The notes under the pieces were generated by a model. It saw only the letters and a program-made list of their open reading frames with translations, searched no databases and had not been told where the DNA came from. Shown piece by piece: positions 1 to 12,900 of a stretch of 64,000 nt of DNA; positions within the stretch are counted from its first letter, which is position 1; every line of letters begins with the position of its first letter. A program made the translations under genes and the position numbers. Origin of the DNA: Trichaptum fuscoviolaceum (taxonomy: Eukaryota > Basidiomycota > Agaricomycetes > Hymenochaetales > Trichaptaceae); NCBI GenBank assembly GCA_910574455.1, contig CAJSYZ010000006.1, positions 1,625,376-1,689,375 of the forward strand, in the 5' to 3' direction.

Positions 1-1694
1 GTTGAGGAATGGTTTCCGAAAGGTCTTCAATTGCCAGGACGTCGCCTGGAGACAGGAAGGAATCAGAGGAGCGAGGTGACTGCTTACTGACTCGAAAGCT
101 GTTAGAGCCAAAGCGGCCCTTCTTGCTCCTCCGCCTCTTCTTCCTCCCACCCATATTCATGAACGAGAACATGCTCTTCGGGGGCAAGCACGGGCGAAGT
201 AGCACCGAGGCCAGTTTGGTGGACGTGCTCAATTTCAATGACTACGAAGCGTTTCAGACAGATTCAGGGCTGAGAATGCGAGCTGCCAAGATGTGTGCGC
301 CGTTGCTGCACAAATATGTAACCGTCGCCGTCGTCTGAGAGGATGAGCAGATGAAATAGGTATGGGGAGCTTGTAGCGATGCACATCTTGACGTCCTGAT
401 GTATTCATGCTCGTACTGATCTTGATGGCACGAAGGCTCGAGAATTCGCGCACGTCTTGGGCAGACGCGCATCGCCAACCCTAACAAACCCTAGCAAGGC
501 TACAAATCAGGAACGCTGTGCCATTCGCAAATATTTGATATCTCTCGCCTTTTGGCCTCTCCAAACTGTCGGCCCAATAACTGACAGATCAGCATGTGCC
601 CGATACAAGCGAATTGGCACTCACTGGATATCAAGCCTGTTTCTCTTTCATTTGTGTATCCGTTCAGAGACTTCAAATGCCAGTTTCTCCTGTTTCTTCT
701 ACCTCAACCTGCAAATCACCATGGACATCTTCAAGGTCAGGAACAACTTGAAGTTATGATGCACTCGTCTAAGAAGGGACCGTCGATATTTCGATCGAGA
801 GAATAGTCCCATAGCAATGGCTTATCAGTGTCGATCTTGCTAAACGGTGTCCGGTCAGAAAGCGGTTGCTACGTTGCCTGTTGGGGAGTCGGGACATCCT
901 GCTTGAATTTGACATGTCGTTTAGGCACGAAGCTGTTGTTGGGCATGATGAAGTTCCATAACTTCCATTCGCCGAGCTCAGCCGGAGGTTTGCATTTTGA
1001 TGCCAGTGGAGAAGTTCCCGACCGTTTATCTTCCTCCGAAACATCATTCAAAAAAACTACTTGCTTGCAACAAAAAAAATCAACCGGCTTTAACGATAAT
1101 ATCACGACGCAGGGGGTGTTGGGCGCTTACTTGGACATACACGCATTATTATCTCAGTTCGACTGCTTTGTGCATCAGATAGGGTTTGATGTGGGTGGTG
1201 GACATCGTGTAAGAGCTCCTATCAGCCGAAAAGGGTAATACGCCAACAAGAGCGTCATGATGTCGACAAGATAATATGGTGATGTTGCGATAACCGCGGT
1301 GCGGTGAGAAAAAATGGTTTCGACGAGCCTCGGGATCCGGTTGTCTTCAACCGTATGCTCTTCTAATCTTTGCTCTGGCACTCTTGATGAAAACACCGAA
1401 GCACCTGCACTTAGTTATTTCGCCCGATGAGATTGATGTAAGATGGTGTTCCGGGACTGTGCTTATTTATGGCATCATGATAGACGCCCTATGCTTTTTT
1501 AATGAAATTTGCCCATTAGTCGATGTTTTATGGATCCTGCTATTCGGAGAAGCGAGTCATGAGCGGCCTTGTTCAGTATCCATCGACTCCAGTAGGATAA
1601 TGAGTTGCGCACATCACGGTAGGCTGCCAGCGTCTTTGTGTGGAAAGCAGGCACGCAATATGCGCGAGATCTATGAGCTTGAGTAGTGCGGTGT
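1..1694. other. No supported gene
   Basis: I see only short overlapping reading frames with no recognisable family. The longest, 828-1238 on +, would encode 136 residues of mixed composition, and a frame antisense to it is equally open. A - strand frame near 120-240 is rich in Glu and could be the end of a gene beginning outside the window, but nothing identifies it. Confidence 0.5.
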
Positions 1695-2540
1695 CTTCAG
1701 ATTCTACATCTCTCGCAGACTCCGAAGTAGCTTCAATCCAGAGACCTCGAATGGGAATCGAATCGAATCTTGCAACCATGAGCCGGGGTTCGTTGATGAA
1801 AGTCCACGAATCCAGCAGAAGCAAAGATATCTGACACGCCCGAGCCACCAAGTCATACGTCCGGAAAAGAAAGACCAGTTGAGCATATACTGCGTTCATA
1901 TTGACAGATTAACCATGAAGAGAATGTCACGATCTGTTTGCGATATACTAAAGCTAGGAGAAGCTCTTGTTTCCCGAGATCATAAGAAGATTGCGGGCCG
2001 AATGGTCGCCTCGAAGTCCGAGATAATACTATGCGGCCTTGAGGGGCGGGTCTTGGGATCGGCCCTGGGATCGGTCCATCATATCTTCAAATAAATTTGC
2101 AACCAGTACCTTGAAGCATATGGTTGCGATATCCGCGCGGGCTGTACTTCGTACGATACGAAGTGCTTACTGAGAGTCGCCGAGATACCACGCGATCTTG
2201 GGGGACGGGGTTTGAAGATGTCCATCAGAACTTCGAGAATGTAGACCAGAAAGCATCATATCGTCCCGGGGCCTGGTTCGTACGGACGATATCTGTCTGC
2301 GACTTTTATTACTCTGAGAGACAAAGACTTTCTTGCGGATGTGTATAAAGAATATGGAGATGATGGTGGACAAAGAGAGAGACGAGGGGGATGCGATTTC
2401 GAATTCTGCGACTTTATATGTATGACCCAAAATAACGACGTCATCGTGATGATTAAACTCCTAATTTGGTTAGGCGCCGATCTCGAGCATATTTGGACGA
2501 TCATCGTGAGCACCTCCGTTCTAGGTCGGAAGTCTAGCAA
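1695..2540 (+). repeat. Diverged dispersed repeat, copy A
   Basis: This stretch matches 15166-16110 in the same orientation over most of its length with many substitutions and small indels. Shared landmarks include gaagctcttgtttcccgaga, ggatcggtccatca followed by atcttcaaataaattt, and gttaggcgccgat. Neither copy keeps a long intact frame, although both encode a GHTY(K/N)VAE-like stretch on -. It is most likely an old non-autonomous or decayed transposable element. I could not find terminal repeats. Confidence 0.7.
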
Positions 2541-2619
2541 AATACTCAACAGTACCACATAGCCGCTATTGTCCCGATGAAGTAGATGAGATATAGTCCA
2601 GGCAGCGCCACATATACAA

Positions 2620-4543
2620 CTATAAATGCAAAGGCAAAGAATATACACGAGACCCATTCACTGCACCTTCACCCTTCAATTTCATCCACCGCCCTAGTCG
2701 AGGCTCTTGGCCCAATCCTGCCACAACTAATACGCTTTCCTTTGGCGGTGACGGATTTTTGCTGGACCTATCGGCTTCTTTATCTACAGGTGGTGGAAAA
2801 ACTTCCTTTGATTTCGTCCATGAGAAGGACTCTGTTGAGGATCGTGGGACTAAGAGGAGTTGTAGGGAGTTGACAATACCAGGTGCTGGAAGAGATCCAA
2901 TCAATGTCAAGCTATAAGCACGCGCTTTTTGGGAGGGGTCAATGGAAAGTTTCCAAAGTCGAATATCAGATGACCAGGAGCCTGTTTCATAGCATTTAAG
3001 CTTCATGCGCCAGGTAATAAATGATAATGGTAATAAATGATTTCTTACCCGAAGCGATGACATCTCCATACCGCACACACGCTAATGACATTATCCATCT
3101 TGGTGTTGCAACTACGCCCTCCGTCTCTGAGTGGACCTCATGTAAACCATGCGCAACAGGTTGGTTGAATACTGGTTTTTTCTTTCCCGTGGTCCAAACA
3201 GAAATTGATCTTTTAAAGAAGTCAACGCCATTGAACGTCAAAGTCACAAATAACCACTTACCCACTATCGCCCCCGCTAATGAAAGTGCCCTCGTCCACC
3301 ATCGCCACACAGTCTATACTCCCTTCCTCGAACCTCTTCTCCTCTCCCTTCTTCTTCTCAGCCCCCTCATCTTCACCAAGCTCCTCCAAGCCTCCTTCCA
3401 ATACTTCTCGCACCTTGCTCTTTCCTCCTCCACGGAACACAAGCTGCGTTTCTTCAATGACCTTCCAAAAGCGCACAGTCCGATCCCGCGCTCCGGCACT
3501 GACTACCGTCTCTGCTCGGAGCGCATCCACCGAGATTGCATGGTCTTGATGTCCGAAGAGCGTATCAACGTAGCCCATGACAGAGGGTGAGAGGTCGAAA
3601 AGCTTCAGAGTGCGATCCAATGATGCGGTATATAGCTGGTGGGTGCCTTTGCGGAACGTAAGTGCTGCAATCGCGTCCTTGTGTCCCCCAAATGACCGTA
3701 GCCATTCGCCCTTCTCAGCATCCCAAGCAATAAGTCGCCGATCCCGACCTCCACTTGCCAGGTATTTCCCGTCATCGCTGAGAGCGAGGCCAAGGACTTC
3801 GTCTATGTGACCATGGATTTCCTCTCTCTCCTTCCCTTTGCGAGATTTTGGAAAGACTGACAGCCGCTTTCCAGAAGCAAGGTCCCATCTCGAAATTGAA
3901 CCTTCCTTGCCGGACGTGAAAAGGAGTTTTCCACTTGAGCTTGCGACAGCAGCTGTCACCGGTTGTTTGTGACCTTTTGTTCGTAGGAAAGGGGGATTAG
4001 TAGGTATTCTAAGCTATGAAGACAGTCAACAGAATTATATATTATTATAAACACAAGCTTACAGAATCTGCGATGAACCGATGAACTTTCCCGGAATGCT
4101 CAAGCACATCCTGTTTTAATCTTGACGCTATAAGCTCTCTGTCAATCTCAGCTGCGTCGAACTCTCCTTCTGCTGAAACTGCAGAGACTATAAGCGCTAA
4201 ATAGCCGAGACCTTGATTGATTTAACGCACCAAGACCCTCCTTTACACTTTCGATGTATTCTTTCGCCAACCTCAGACGTTTCTGCGCTGGTGTTTCCAA
4301 GTCATCCTCTTCCCCACTCGCTCCCGGGTCTGAATCTGATGCTCGTAACTCCAGTTCATCAATACCATCGTCGGCATCCGTTTCGTCTGAGTCAAGCTCC
4401 TCGTCTCTCCTTTTCGCCCTGGCACCAGTGACTTTAGCAGGCCGACCTTTTCCATTCACTAGTTTTGTTTTCGCTTCCGCCTTTGACGCTCCTGAGCGAG
4501 TTCGTTTTCGACTCTTCTTTGTAACAAAAAAGCTATCAGGCAT
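2620..4543 (-). CDS. RRP9: Rrp9, U3 snoRNP WD40-repeat protein
   Basis: Rrp9/U3-55K binds the U3 snoRNA box B/C region in the small-subunit processome and acts in early 18S pre-rRNA processing in the nucleolus. Exon 1 (4543 to about 4190) gives a basic start with KKSRKRTRSG, an acidic stretch and the conserved TPAQKRLRLAKEYIESVK element. A second exon carries the DAAEIDRELIASRL segment. The third exon (about 3970-3263) holds WD repeats: HIDEVLGLALSDDGKYLASG, GHKDAIAALTF, and GHQDHAISVDALRAETVVSAG. Two short introns precede the last blades (SISVWTTGKK..., then SWSSDIRLWKL). The end, GEGAVNGSRVYSLPLHL, fits the usual Rrp9 C-terminus. The domain order and N-terminal extension separate it from other WD40 proteins. 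It diverges from DUS3. Confidence 0.93.
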
Positions 4544-4876
4544 CGCAGAAACCGAGAGAGAAAGTTATAACAACCTCAAGACGGACTCGGACACAAAATT
4601 TCTGTCAGTCAAAAAACAGCTTACATAATTAATGCTCAAGTTTAAGTTTCCGCAAATCAGACAAAATATATCTTCAACCAGCTTCCATTGTAGAATACAA
4701 GTTCCCCCCAAACTCTGCTCTGTGTGTCCTTATTGTATCACTACTGCCTCTTCAATCTTCTGTGTATAACCTCTGACAAATTTCTGCATGGTGGACCCGC
4801 GAACACTACCGTCTGGCGTCGCGCCGATAAAAGCAGAGTACAGGCGTCATAATCCAGCTTTATGACTCGATTCTGA
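4544..4876. promoter_or_regulatory. Shared divergent promoter region RRP9/DUS3
   Basis: About 330 bp separate the RRP9 start codon (4543, -) from the first open DUS3 sequence (+). A bidirectional promoter is inferred from this spacing; no specific factor site is claimed. The true DUS3 start codon may lie inside this interval. Confidence 0.5.
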
Positions 4877-7401
4877 TGCAGTTTCAGGTATCTGATATCT
4901 GCCGAACCCAGGAATGTCGCGGACGATGATTCAGCTGAAAATGCAACCAGCCATGTCCATGGAGTGGAACGTGTAGGAGAAGAGGATGACCGGAGGTCGA
5001 ACAGACGAAAGTTTACAAAAGAAGAGAAGAAACAGCGCAGTGGGGCTAATAAAGGCCGTCGATTTGGAAAAGTAAGAGATGATTTGGAGCTATGCTGGAA
5101 AGTAGCTGTCGGGAAAACATGTGAATATGGGGAACAGTACGTGCATACACAGTGCTTTCGATATCTATTACTTACAACAGAAGAAGGTGCCGCAACACCC
5201 ATGACCTCCAAGCCTACCTTGAGCAGAAGCCGCAAGATATAAGGTTCCCTCAGGAGGTTGACTCAATAATTCCTCATCTTATTTCCAAGGATGCAACTCT
5301 ACCTCAAGACTCGAAACCAGGTTTAGCGCCATCTGTAGATCCGGAGGCATATTGCGCTGTGTTTAACGAGAAAGGGGAGTGTAGACACGGCTTCAAGTGC
5401 CGCTTTCTTGGAAATCATGTCAAGAAATCGGAGTCTGGAGAGCTGGACCTTGTCGTAGATCAAGAGAAAGTCGCGCGTCGATGCATCGAGACTTCTGAGC
5501 TCAACTACCTTCCCTCTGAATCTCTAAAGCTCCTTCGGACTAAGAAGGTGATGGCTCTTGCGATGAAACTCTTTGTCAGAAATTGACTGTGTGATTAGTA
5601 TCCGCGTCCTATCACTGAGCAATATCTGAAGGAGTTGGGAGCCTCGGACGGAAAAGGCACGGAATCCAAGGACAGCCCCGAAGCAGAAAAAGTAGTAACC
5701 GTCACTGAAGCTGAAGTTAATGGGCAAAACGATTCTCCGGACGTTGCAATGCGATTCAGCGAGAAGAAGAGACTTCATTGGAAAGGGCTGACATGTATGA
5801 GTGACCCCTGCGTCTTTGGTATCTGCTTTAATGCAATGCTCTATAGATCTCGCACCTCTAACGACAGTAGGAAATCTGGTACGTAGGTTGGTTTTATGCT
5901 TGCAAATCCTCGTCTAAATCAGATCACAGCCTTTTCGACAACTGTGCGTATCGCTCGGTGCAGACATTACGTGCGGTGAAAGTAAGTATCTCTTCTTCAC
6001 TGGACCTATAGCTTACCTCGAGCACCTATGACCAGTGGGACTTGCAACCTCTTTCCTCCAAGGATCCAAAGAAGAGTGGTCACTCGTCCGCCGGCATCCC
6101 TCGGAGCGCATATTTGGCGTCCAAGTTGCGGGGAGCAAACCTGGTATTCTCGCATCTGCTGCAGAGACCTTTGCTCGTGAATTCGGCCCTTCAAACGGCT
6201 TAGACTTTGTTGATCTTAATTGTGGTTGCCCGATCGACCTTGTCTTTCGAAGCGGAAGTGGCTCTGCCCGTGAGTGTGTATCGTTACCCTTGTAATGCGG
6301 AGATATTAGACATAAGTCATGTCGGCAGTGCTGGACACCCCTGGAAAGCTTGGGAAGATCCTCGTTGGGATGAACAAGGCGCTTGGGGAGATACCACTGA
6401 CTGTTAAGCTTCGAACCGGGGTCAAAGAAGGTCGGAATACATCACATAAGCTAATGCCCCGCATTGGTCCTGAATGGGGCGCTAGTGCCATCTCAGTCGG
6501 TCCCTTCCTCCTCTTGCGTAGGCACACTTGGATCTGATCGGTGTCTGACTAGCTTCACGGACGCACGCGGCAGCAACGGTATACAAAACTCGCAGATTGG
6601 AGCTACATCAAGGAGTGCGTCGACGCGGTCAGAGCTCGAGAAGAGGAAGAAGGATGTAAGTCCTCCCCCCTTCCCCCATCCCTTCCATAACACTAACCTC
6701 TGTGTTAGTACACCCGATCCCCATATTTGGTGGAGGGGATTGCTACTCTTCCGAAAGCTATTGGTCATGCATTGAACAAAGTGGGGTCGACGGTATTATG
6801 ATTGGTCGTGGGGCACTCATCAAGCCTTGGATCTTCACGGAGATCAAAGAGCGGAGGGAGTGGGACATAAGTGCCAGAGAAAGGTTAGATTTGGTTCGGA
6901 AGGTATGAACACTTGACCTAACGCTATATATGTGCGACGCTGAAATTCTCTTAACTGCATTCTCAGTATGCAGAATTCGGTCTAAAGTGCGTTCCGTTCA
7001 TAAGAATTTACTACAGCATCTAATCATTACCCCTCAGCCACTTCGGTTCTGACACCACCGGTGTCAACGCAACCCGCCGTTATCTATGCGAAGCGCTGTC
7101 TTTCATGCACCGCTATGTCCCCATCGGCTTGCTCGAAGTTCTACCTGGAAAACTCAACGATCGTCCGCCTTCATTCCGAGGAAGGGATGAACTGGGTGTG
7201 TGATACTTAATCATAAGTTAGAGCTATAGGAGGAGGAAGCCTAACAACCTGATCACCTTTATAGAGACCTTATTGACGAGCCCACGTAGCCAAGACTGGG
7301 TACATATCTCCGAAATGTTTTTGGGCCCAGTTCCGGAAGGATGGACGTTCACGCCTAAACATAAGAGCAATGCCTACGGCGCGGAAGAAGGACAAGGTTG
7401 A
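4877..7401 (+). CDS. DUS3: tRNA-dihydrouridine(47) synthase Dus3
   Basis: Dus3 reduces U47 to dihydrouridine in the variable loop of cytoplasmic tRNAs, using FMN and NADPH. Two CCCH zinc fingers are visible: [20 protein letters not shown] (joined over the intron 5137-5186) and C-x5[15 protein letters not shown]. The TIM-barrel domain follows, with [19 protein letters not shown], the active-site stretch [12 protein letters not shown] carrying the catalytic Cys, [16 protein letters not shown], and the FMN phosphate-binding [18 protein letters not shown]. Exons read from splice sites: -5136, 5187-5547, 5599-5794, 5847-5878, 5930-5981, 6036-6269, 6317-6495, 6553-6655, 6709-6902, 6967-6986, 7038-7195, 7265-7401; the frame closes across all of them. 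One exon is only 20 nt. The start codon is not resolved: the first exon's frame opens at 4877 without an ATG, so a short 5' exon is likely upstream. Confidence 0.93.
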
Positions 7402-7620
7402 AGCAAGTGTCCCCTTTCATGCACTTCAACATAAATAACAGCTTGTACACAAAAAGGCCTTACATGAGGGCCTAAATGAAATTATATGTATATGTACAGT
7501 AGACAACGAATTTCTTGCTTCCACCGCTTTTGTCCGCTTTCGGCCGACGAGCTTTAATGCTGGCACGGTGGCACATATCAGTGTTCACTTTTTGACTCGA
7601 ACCACGACAACGAAACCACC

Positions 7621-9549
7621 ATGCGCTATTTCTCTACTCGAGGTGACTCTAGAGAACTCTCGTTCGAAGAGGTCAATCCAATTCTAAGTATTGGAGTAGC
7701 TTATCGACCAATATGCTTTTCTTAGACTGTTCTTACGGGACTTGCACCGGATGGAGGCTTGTACATTCCGACTGAAATCCCCAAGCTTCCCGCCGACTGG
7801 AAGGACAAATGGAGCAGCCTGTCATTTCCAGAACTGTCACTAGAGGTGCTGTCTCTTTATATCTCAGAGTCTGAAATCTCCCGAGAGGAGTTGAAGGAGC
7901 TCGTGGACAAATCATACAAAACCTTCCGGCACCCGGACGTGACACCTTTGAAGAAACTGAACGATAGTCTGTACATCCTTGAGCTATTTCACGGGCCTAC
8001 GTTTGCCTTCAAGGACGTGGCACTGCAGCTCCTTGGGAACCTTTTTGAGTTCTTCCTCTTAAGACGGAACAAGGGCAAGCAGCCGGGTGAGGAGAGGGAA
8101 CGCTTAACCGTGGTTGGTGCAACGAGTGGCGATACCGGAAGGTGAGTGTATGTTTCCAATTTATTCTCTTTTTCAAAGCCCTTGCACGTACGATAGGCTG
8201 GGTCATTAAATAGGGACACAATTATTTGCTATCTGCGGGATTGCCACCATGAAGCGAAGCTGATTCCTCACTTATTCACAGTGCTGCGATTTATGGACTT
8301 CGTAACAAAGCCGACATTTCTATCTTCATTCTACACCCAAAAGGTCGCGTTTCTCCAATTCAAGAAGCACAAATGACCACAGTTACGGACTATAATGTCC
8401 ACAACGTCGCTGTGAAGGGAACATTCGATGACTGCCAAGATATTGTCAAGGCTTTGTTCGCTGACCGCCAATTTAATGAAACTCATCGCTTGGGTGCGAT
8501 AAACTCTATTAACTGGGCCCGCATCCTTGCGCAGACAGTTTACTACTTCCTGTCTTACTTCCACGTCCAGAAGCAGCTCCCTTCTGAACCGGAAGCCAGT
8601 CTACAGTACGTAGTACCGACAGGTAACTTCGGTGATATTCTCGCTGGCTACTTTGCGAAGCGTATGGGACTTCCGATTGCACAACTAGCTGTCGCAACGA
8701 ACGAGAATGATATTCTTGCTCGTTTTTGGCGAAGTGGACGGTACGAGAAAGTCGACTCATCGTCGACGGCGGAAGGTGCTGCTGCCCCGGCAAATGGAGC
8801 ATCAGATGGCAAGCAGCAAGGTGGGGGTGTGAAAGAAACCTTGAGTCCAGCGATGGATATCCTTGTGTCTAGTAACTTCGAGCGACTCTTATGGTACCTT
8901 GCGTACGAGTCTTCGGGTGCAGGAGATCGGAATACAGCTTGCCAGGCAGTTAATGGGTGGATGGCGAAGGTAAAGAGTGACGGTAAGGCGGAGGTGCCAA
9001 CTTCTGTGCTGGAGCTCGCCCGAAGAGACTTCGTAGCGGAGCGGATTTCGGACGAGCAGGTAAGTATAGTCAGCATCATCTCATATATATCATTCGTTGA
9101 ACGTTGTTATTTATTCCCAGACTATCGAAACAATAAAATCGTACTTCAAGTCTTCTTCCCCGTACATCGCCGACCCTCACACAGCCGTTGGCTTAGCTGC
9201 TGCTCGTATACTGTCTTCGAGAAAGTGAATGATTTAGTTGCTTCTTCAACGTCGGACTTAAGTCATTAATATCCATTTTCTCCTCAGTCCGCCGAATACA
9301 GTACAAATAGTGCTTTCTACAGCCCACCCTGCGAAGTTCGCCGAAGCTGTCACTCGGGCACTCTCCGACCAATCTTCATTTGATTTCGAACGCGATGTCC
9401 TCCCCGAAGAGTTCAGAGGTCTGCTGGAGAAGGAAAGACGGGTGATAAACGTCGAGAAGGCTGACGTGGAGCTGGTGAAGGGTGTTATTGAGACAGTCGC
9501 GCAGAAACAAGGTGCAGATGGAGGCACGGGTGCTGCACTTGGTGTGTGA
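7621..9549 (+). CDS. THR4: Threonine synthase
   Basis: This PLP enzyme converts O-phosphohomoserine to threonine, the last step of threonine synthesis. Five exons (7621-7671, 7726-8141, 8282-9059, 9121-9224, 9288-9549) join into a 536-residue frame, a normal length for fungal Thr4. The start MRYFSTRGDSRELSFEE and PDGGLYIPTEIP match the family N-terminus. GPTFAFKDVALQLLGN contains the PLP-binding Lys, GATSGDTGSAAIYGLRNKAD and VVPTGNFGDILAGYFAKRMG bind the cofactor phosphate and substrate. It starts only about 220 bp after the DUS3 stop and runs in the same direction. A Gly/Ala-rich insert near 8760-8830 looks like a surface loop. The 3' end faces SCC3. Confidence 0.97.
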
Positions 9550-9946
9550 GGGATAATTCATGAAAGCTGTGTACGAGAGCAAAAAATAGTCACATGTAAT
9601 ACTAGATGACCCGGAGGCAACTGTCTTTTCTGTAGAAAAGATATTTTGACGACACAACATGCGATTCACTTCGATTTCACCTCCATTCTGGCACATACAT
9701 AAATCACTGAGTATTGCATTCAGTATGTTAGTCGAAGCATCAGAATAAAGATATAAAATATGAGAACGACTCGATGGGTAGAGCTAAGATACTGCTACAG
9801 ATGAGGGTATGCATATGGATCCCAATGAATAGCAGGAAAATTAGAAACACAACTTTATATAATTGTTCAGACAATAAAGAAAGATAACGACAGCAATCAC
9901 GATAGCAGATTATGGATAAAAAAGTATTCAGAATGGAGGAGCAAGA
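9550..9946. other. Convergent intergenic region THR4/SCC3
   Basis: About 400 bp of AT-rich sequence between two gene 3' ends. Several aataaa-like stretches (for example near 9745 and 9876) could serve polyadenylation. No gene seen. Confidence 0.5.
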
Positions 9947-12900
9947 TCAATGGCGGACACGTTTGCGGCGAACAACAATCTCGCTTGCCTGTGTTGCATC
10001 AGGCTCTGCGGCGCCTTCGCCGTCTTCCGCACGGGCACCTTCTGTATCCTCGCCGTCATTATCATCACGGGGTCGTTTCTTTGATTGCGGTGTTGTTTGC
10101 GAGCTCTCTACGCGTGGTGAAGCTATATCTTGAGATTCAGTCGTATCGTGATGACCATTCGTCGCGGGGATCTGTGCCACCACTTCGGGCTCTGGCGTAC
10201 GTTCTTCCTCCGTCAATTGACTCAATTGAGATGCCGTTTCAGCAGCTAAACTTCCTGAACGGCCTCCTCGGAAGGCGGGACGAGGTCGCGGTCGATTGTT
10301 CACGGGAGCTGGCTGGCTGGATACGCCGTTTGGTTGCACCAGACCTTCAACTTCACCCTCTTCGTCATCCGTAGTGACAAACTCAGTACTTTGAGCAGTC
10401 TTGCTTCGAACTTTCTTTGCAGCTCCTGATGACCGCGAATTTTAGCATGGGGTTCGTTATGTATCGTAGTTAGTGCCTTACCTTTTTCTTTCGTCGACGC
10501 GGAGGTAAGCCTCTTTTCATACGCCCTGTACGGTTCCCAGGTCTTTGAGGATGGTGGGATTTCAAGATTTGCTTGAGCAATTTCGGCTTCTAGATAGCCC
10601 TTACTGTTGCAGAAAAGCAAACGTTAAGTACAAAAAAAAGTAGAAGGATGAAAGCACGTACATTTTGAGAGCATCTTGTGGATCGATTCCAGTCAGCAGG
10701 TGTGGAAGGGCACGGAAGAGAAGAATGGAAGCCTTGCGTCCTCGCTTGTTCTTGTTGCTCTCGTAAGCGGTCACCCGTTTCACGATCCAGGAAATGAGAT
10801 TGGTGTGGATTCCAACGACGAATTCACCCGCCAATTTCTTCACAACTGATAACTGCGCGCCTCTTATTAACAGACAAGGCGAAAGAGCCTTCGCGAGTGC
10901 AACAGCATGCTTCTCAGTCTCTACGATGCGGTCCAGTAGAAGCAAAAATGACTGAGGAGGTATATTTTAAGTCAAAGGTACTTCAATTAGCAAGTCTTTA
11001 AACTCACATTTTTTAAGGATTCGACAACAACTTCTTCCACGAGTTTGCCGTTATCCTTATACATCCCTTCTTCGCGGAGAATGTCGACCATAAGTTTTGA
11101 AGTGAGGTCAAAGGCGGGCCCAAGACGGCCATAGTGCGCAAGGAGCACAGATCCATGCCGTATGTGAATGACTCCAGCTCGAAGAGCACGAAGGAATGTA
11201 GCCATAGAAGCACTGAATATATATTCCTGCTCAAGCTCGTGTCTGCTGCGTGGTTCTGCAAGGCGTGCAAATGTCAAATCCATGAAATCAGCAATTCCCA
11301 CTTAGGAACAACTCACCTTTGAGTGTAACTTCACGCCTCTTCCCCTTCCCTTTACCCCCAGTAGCAGCTTGCTGTCCGTCTTCCTCTTCTTCGCTATCAC
11401 TTCCTAGGTCACTACCTGCATTACTTCCATCTTCGTGCGCGGGTTTATCTCCTTCTAATTCACTTGAGTATCGCTCAATTTCAGCCTGGATGAAACCAGC
11501 ACATCGGTACTGTACTTCATCACCCATAGACAGCAATAGCGGATCAAGTGGAGATTGTTGATCTTCCGCAACCTCCGCTGGTTTAGAGAAAAGAATATGT
11601 AGGGTCAAGAGGTTTTGGAAAGCCTGGTAGGTTGACTGAGTAACAACCCAATATAACCACCTAAAGATGCTTACCGCTCTTTTGACAATATCCAAGGTGT
11701 TAGACTGAGTACCAACAGCATATTCCAACAGCTTCTCTAAGAGAATATCACGTTGCTCTCGCAATGCATCTTGTTGCTGCTCAAGTTCTGCTTCAAGTAC
11801 TTGAGTACGCATCAGATTGCGCGCTTTCCAGATAATATGTAAAGTAAGAAGATGTAATGCGCGGTCCACCATCTATAATCAACAGTCTGCAATCAGTAAC
11901 GGTGTTCACAAGAAATTTTGAGATCAGGTCCTACCATCTGTTCTTCCTTGTAACCAAGGCGTCCTCGTTCTGCAAGAGCACACACAATATCCCATGCACT
12001 ACTTTGTTTCCCCCCTTCGTCCTCATCCATCCACGCCGTGAGGTCGCGCAGACCCGCAAGCGCGCATAATCTAGCGCAAATCGCCCCAAGAGATAGTGAT
12101 TCATCGTCGCTAAAAGTAGCGACTTCTAGCTCATCCCTACCTCCCACAGCATCGCGCAGCGAAGAAGCTAATTCATCCTCTAGCTCCAGAATTTTCGTAC
12201 TATTAGTATTTGACAGGCTTGTTGCGCTCATGAGGTGACGGATCGCCGAGATAGAATTGGCGAGTACAATGGTGGAAGAGTGAGTAAGGAATTGTTTGGT
12301 GATGTCGTCCCATAGTGATTCATAAGCCTACTCTGCCAATCAGTTTTATTCATCAGTACAACTCGAACAATACGTACAGTAACCATGCGCATCTCGAGAT
12401 ACATATCCAGGTCCATTATTTCAGGAATTAATAGTACATTTGCGATTCGATTTTCGTCAGTCTGGTGTTTAGCGATGAGACTAGGCAGACTTTTGATAAG
12501 GGCGCGTGTGATATCAGAAGACAGTGTTTCTTCTTCTCCCTGACCAAAACATGAGTAAGTTTTATCCCCTCTGACGCGAAATTAAATTGCAAATCAGACC
12601 TTCTTTCCCGATGGTACTTCAGCCTTTGCCTTCCGCAAAGCAGTGACCAGCACTTCTAACAAAATAGCTTCTTCCACCTCCTCCAACCTCCATGCTTCAT
12701 CGACTACAACATCGTCGACCACCTTCTTTGCCTTTTTTCTCCGTGCGGATACGGGTGTACCATCGTTGTTTGTCTCGATACCAGCAGAATGATCCAAAAG
12801 TAGCAGATCTAACATCGCCTCCCAGTCGCTGATAGCTGGCACTTCGTCCCAAAGTGCCTCTATAGCTAAAGCAATGCGACTCTTTTGCTGGGCTGCGAGG

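Noticed and set aside
828..1238. 136-residue + strand ORF as a gene
   Set aside because: No family signature, no intron pattern and an equally open antisense frame.
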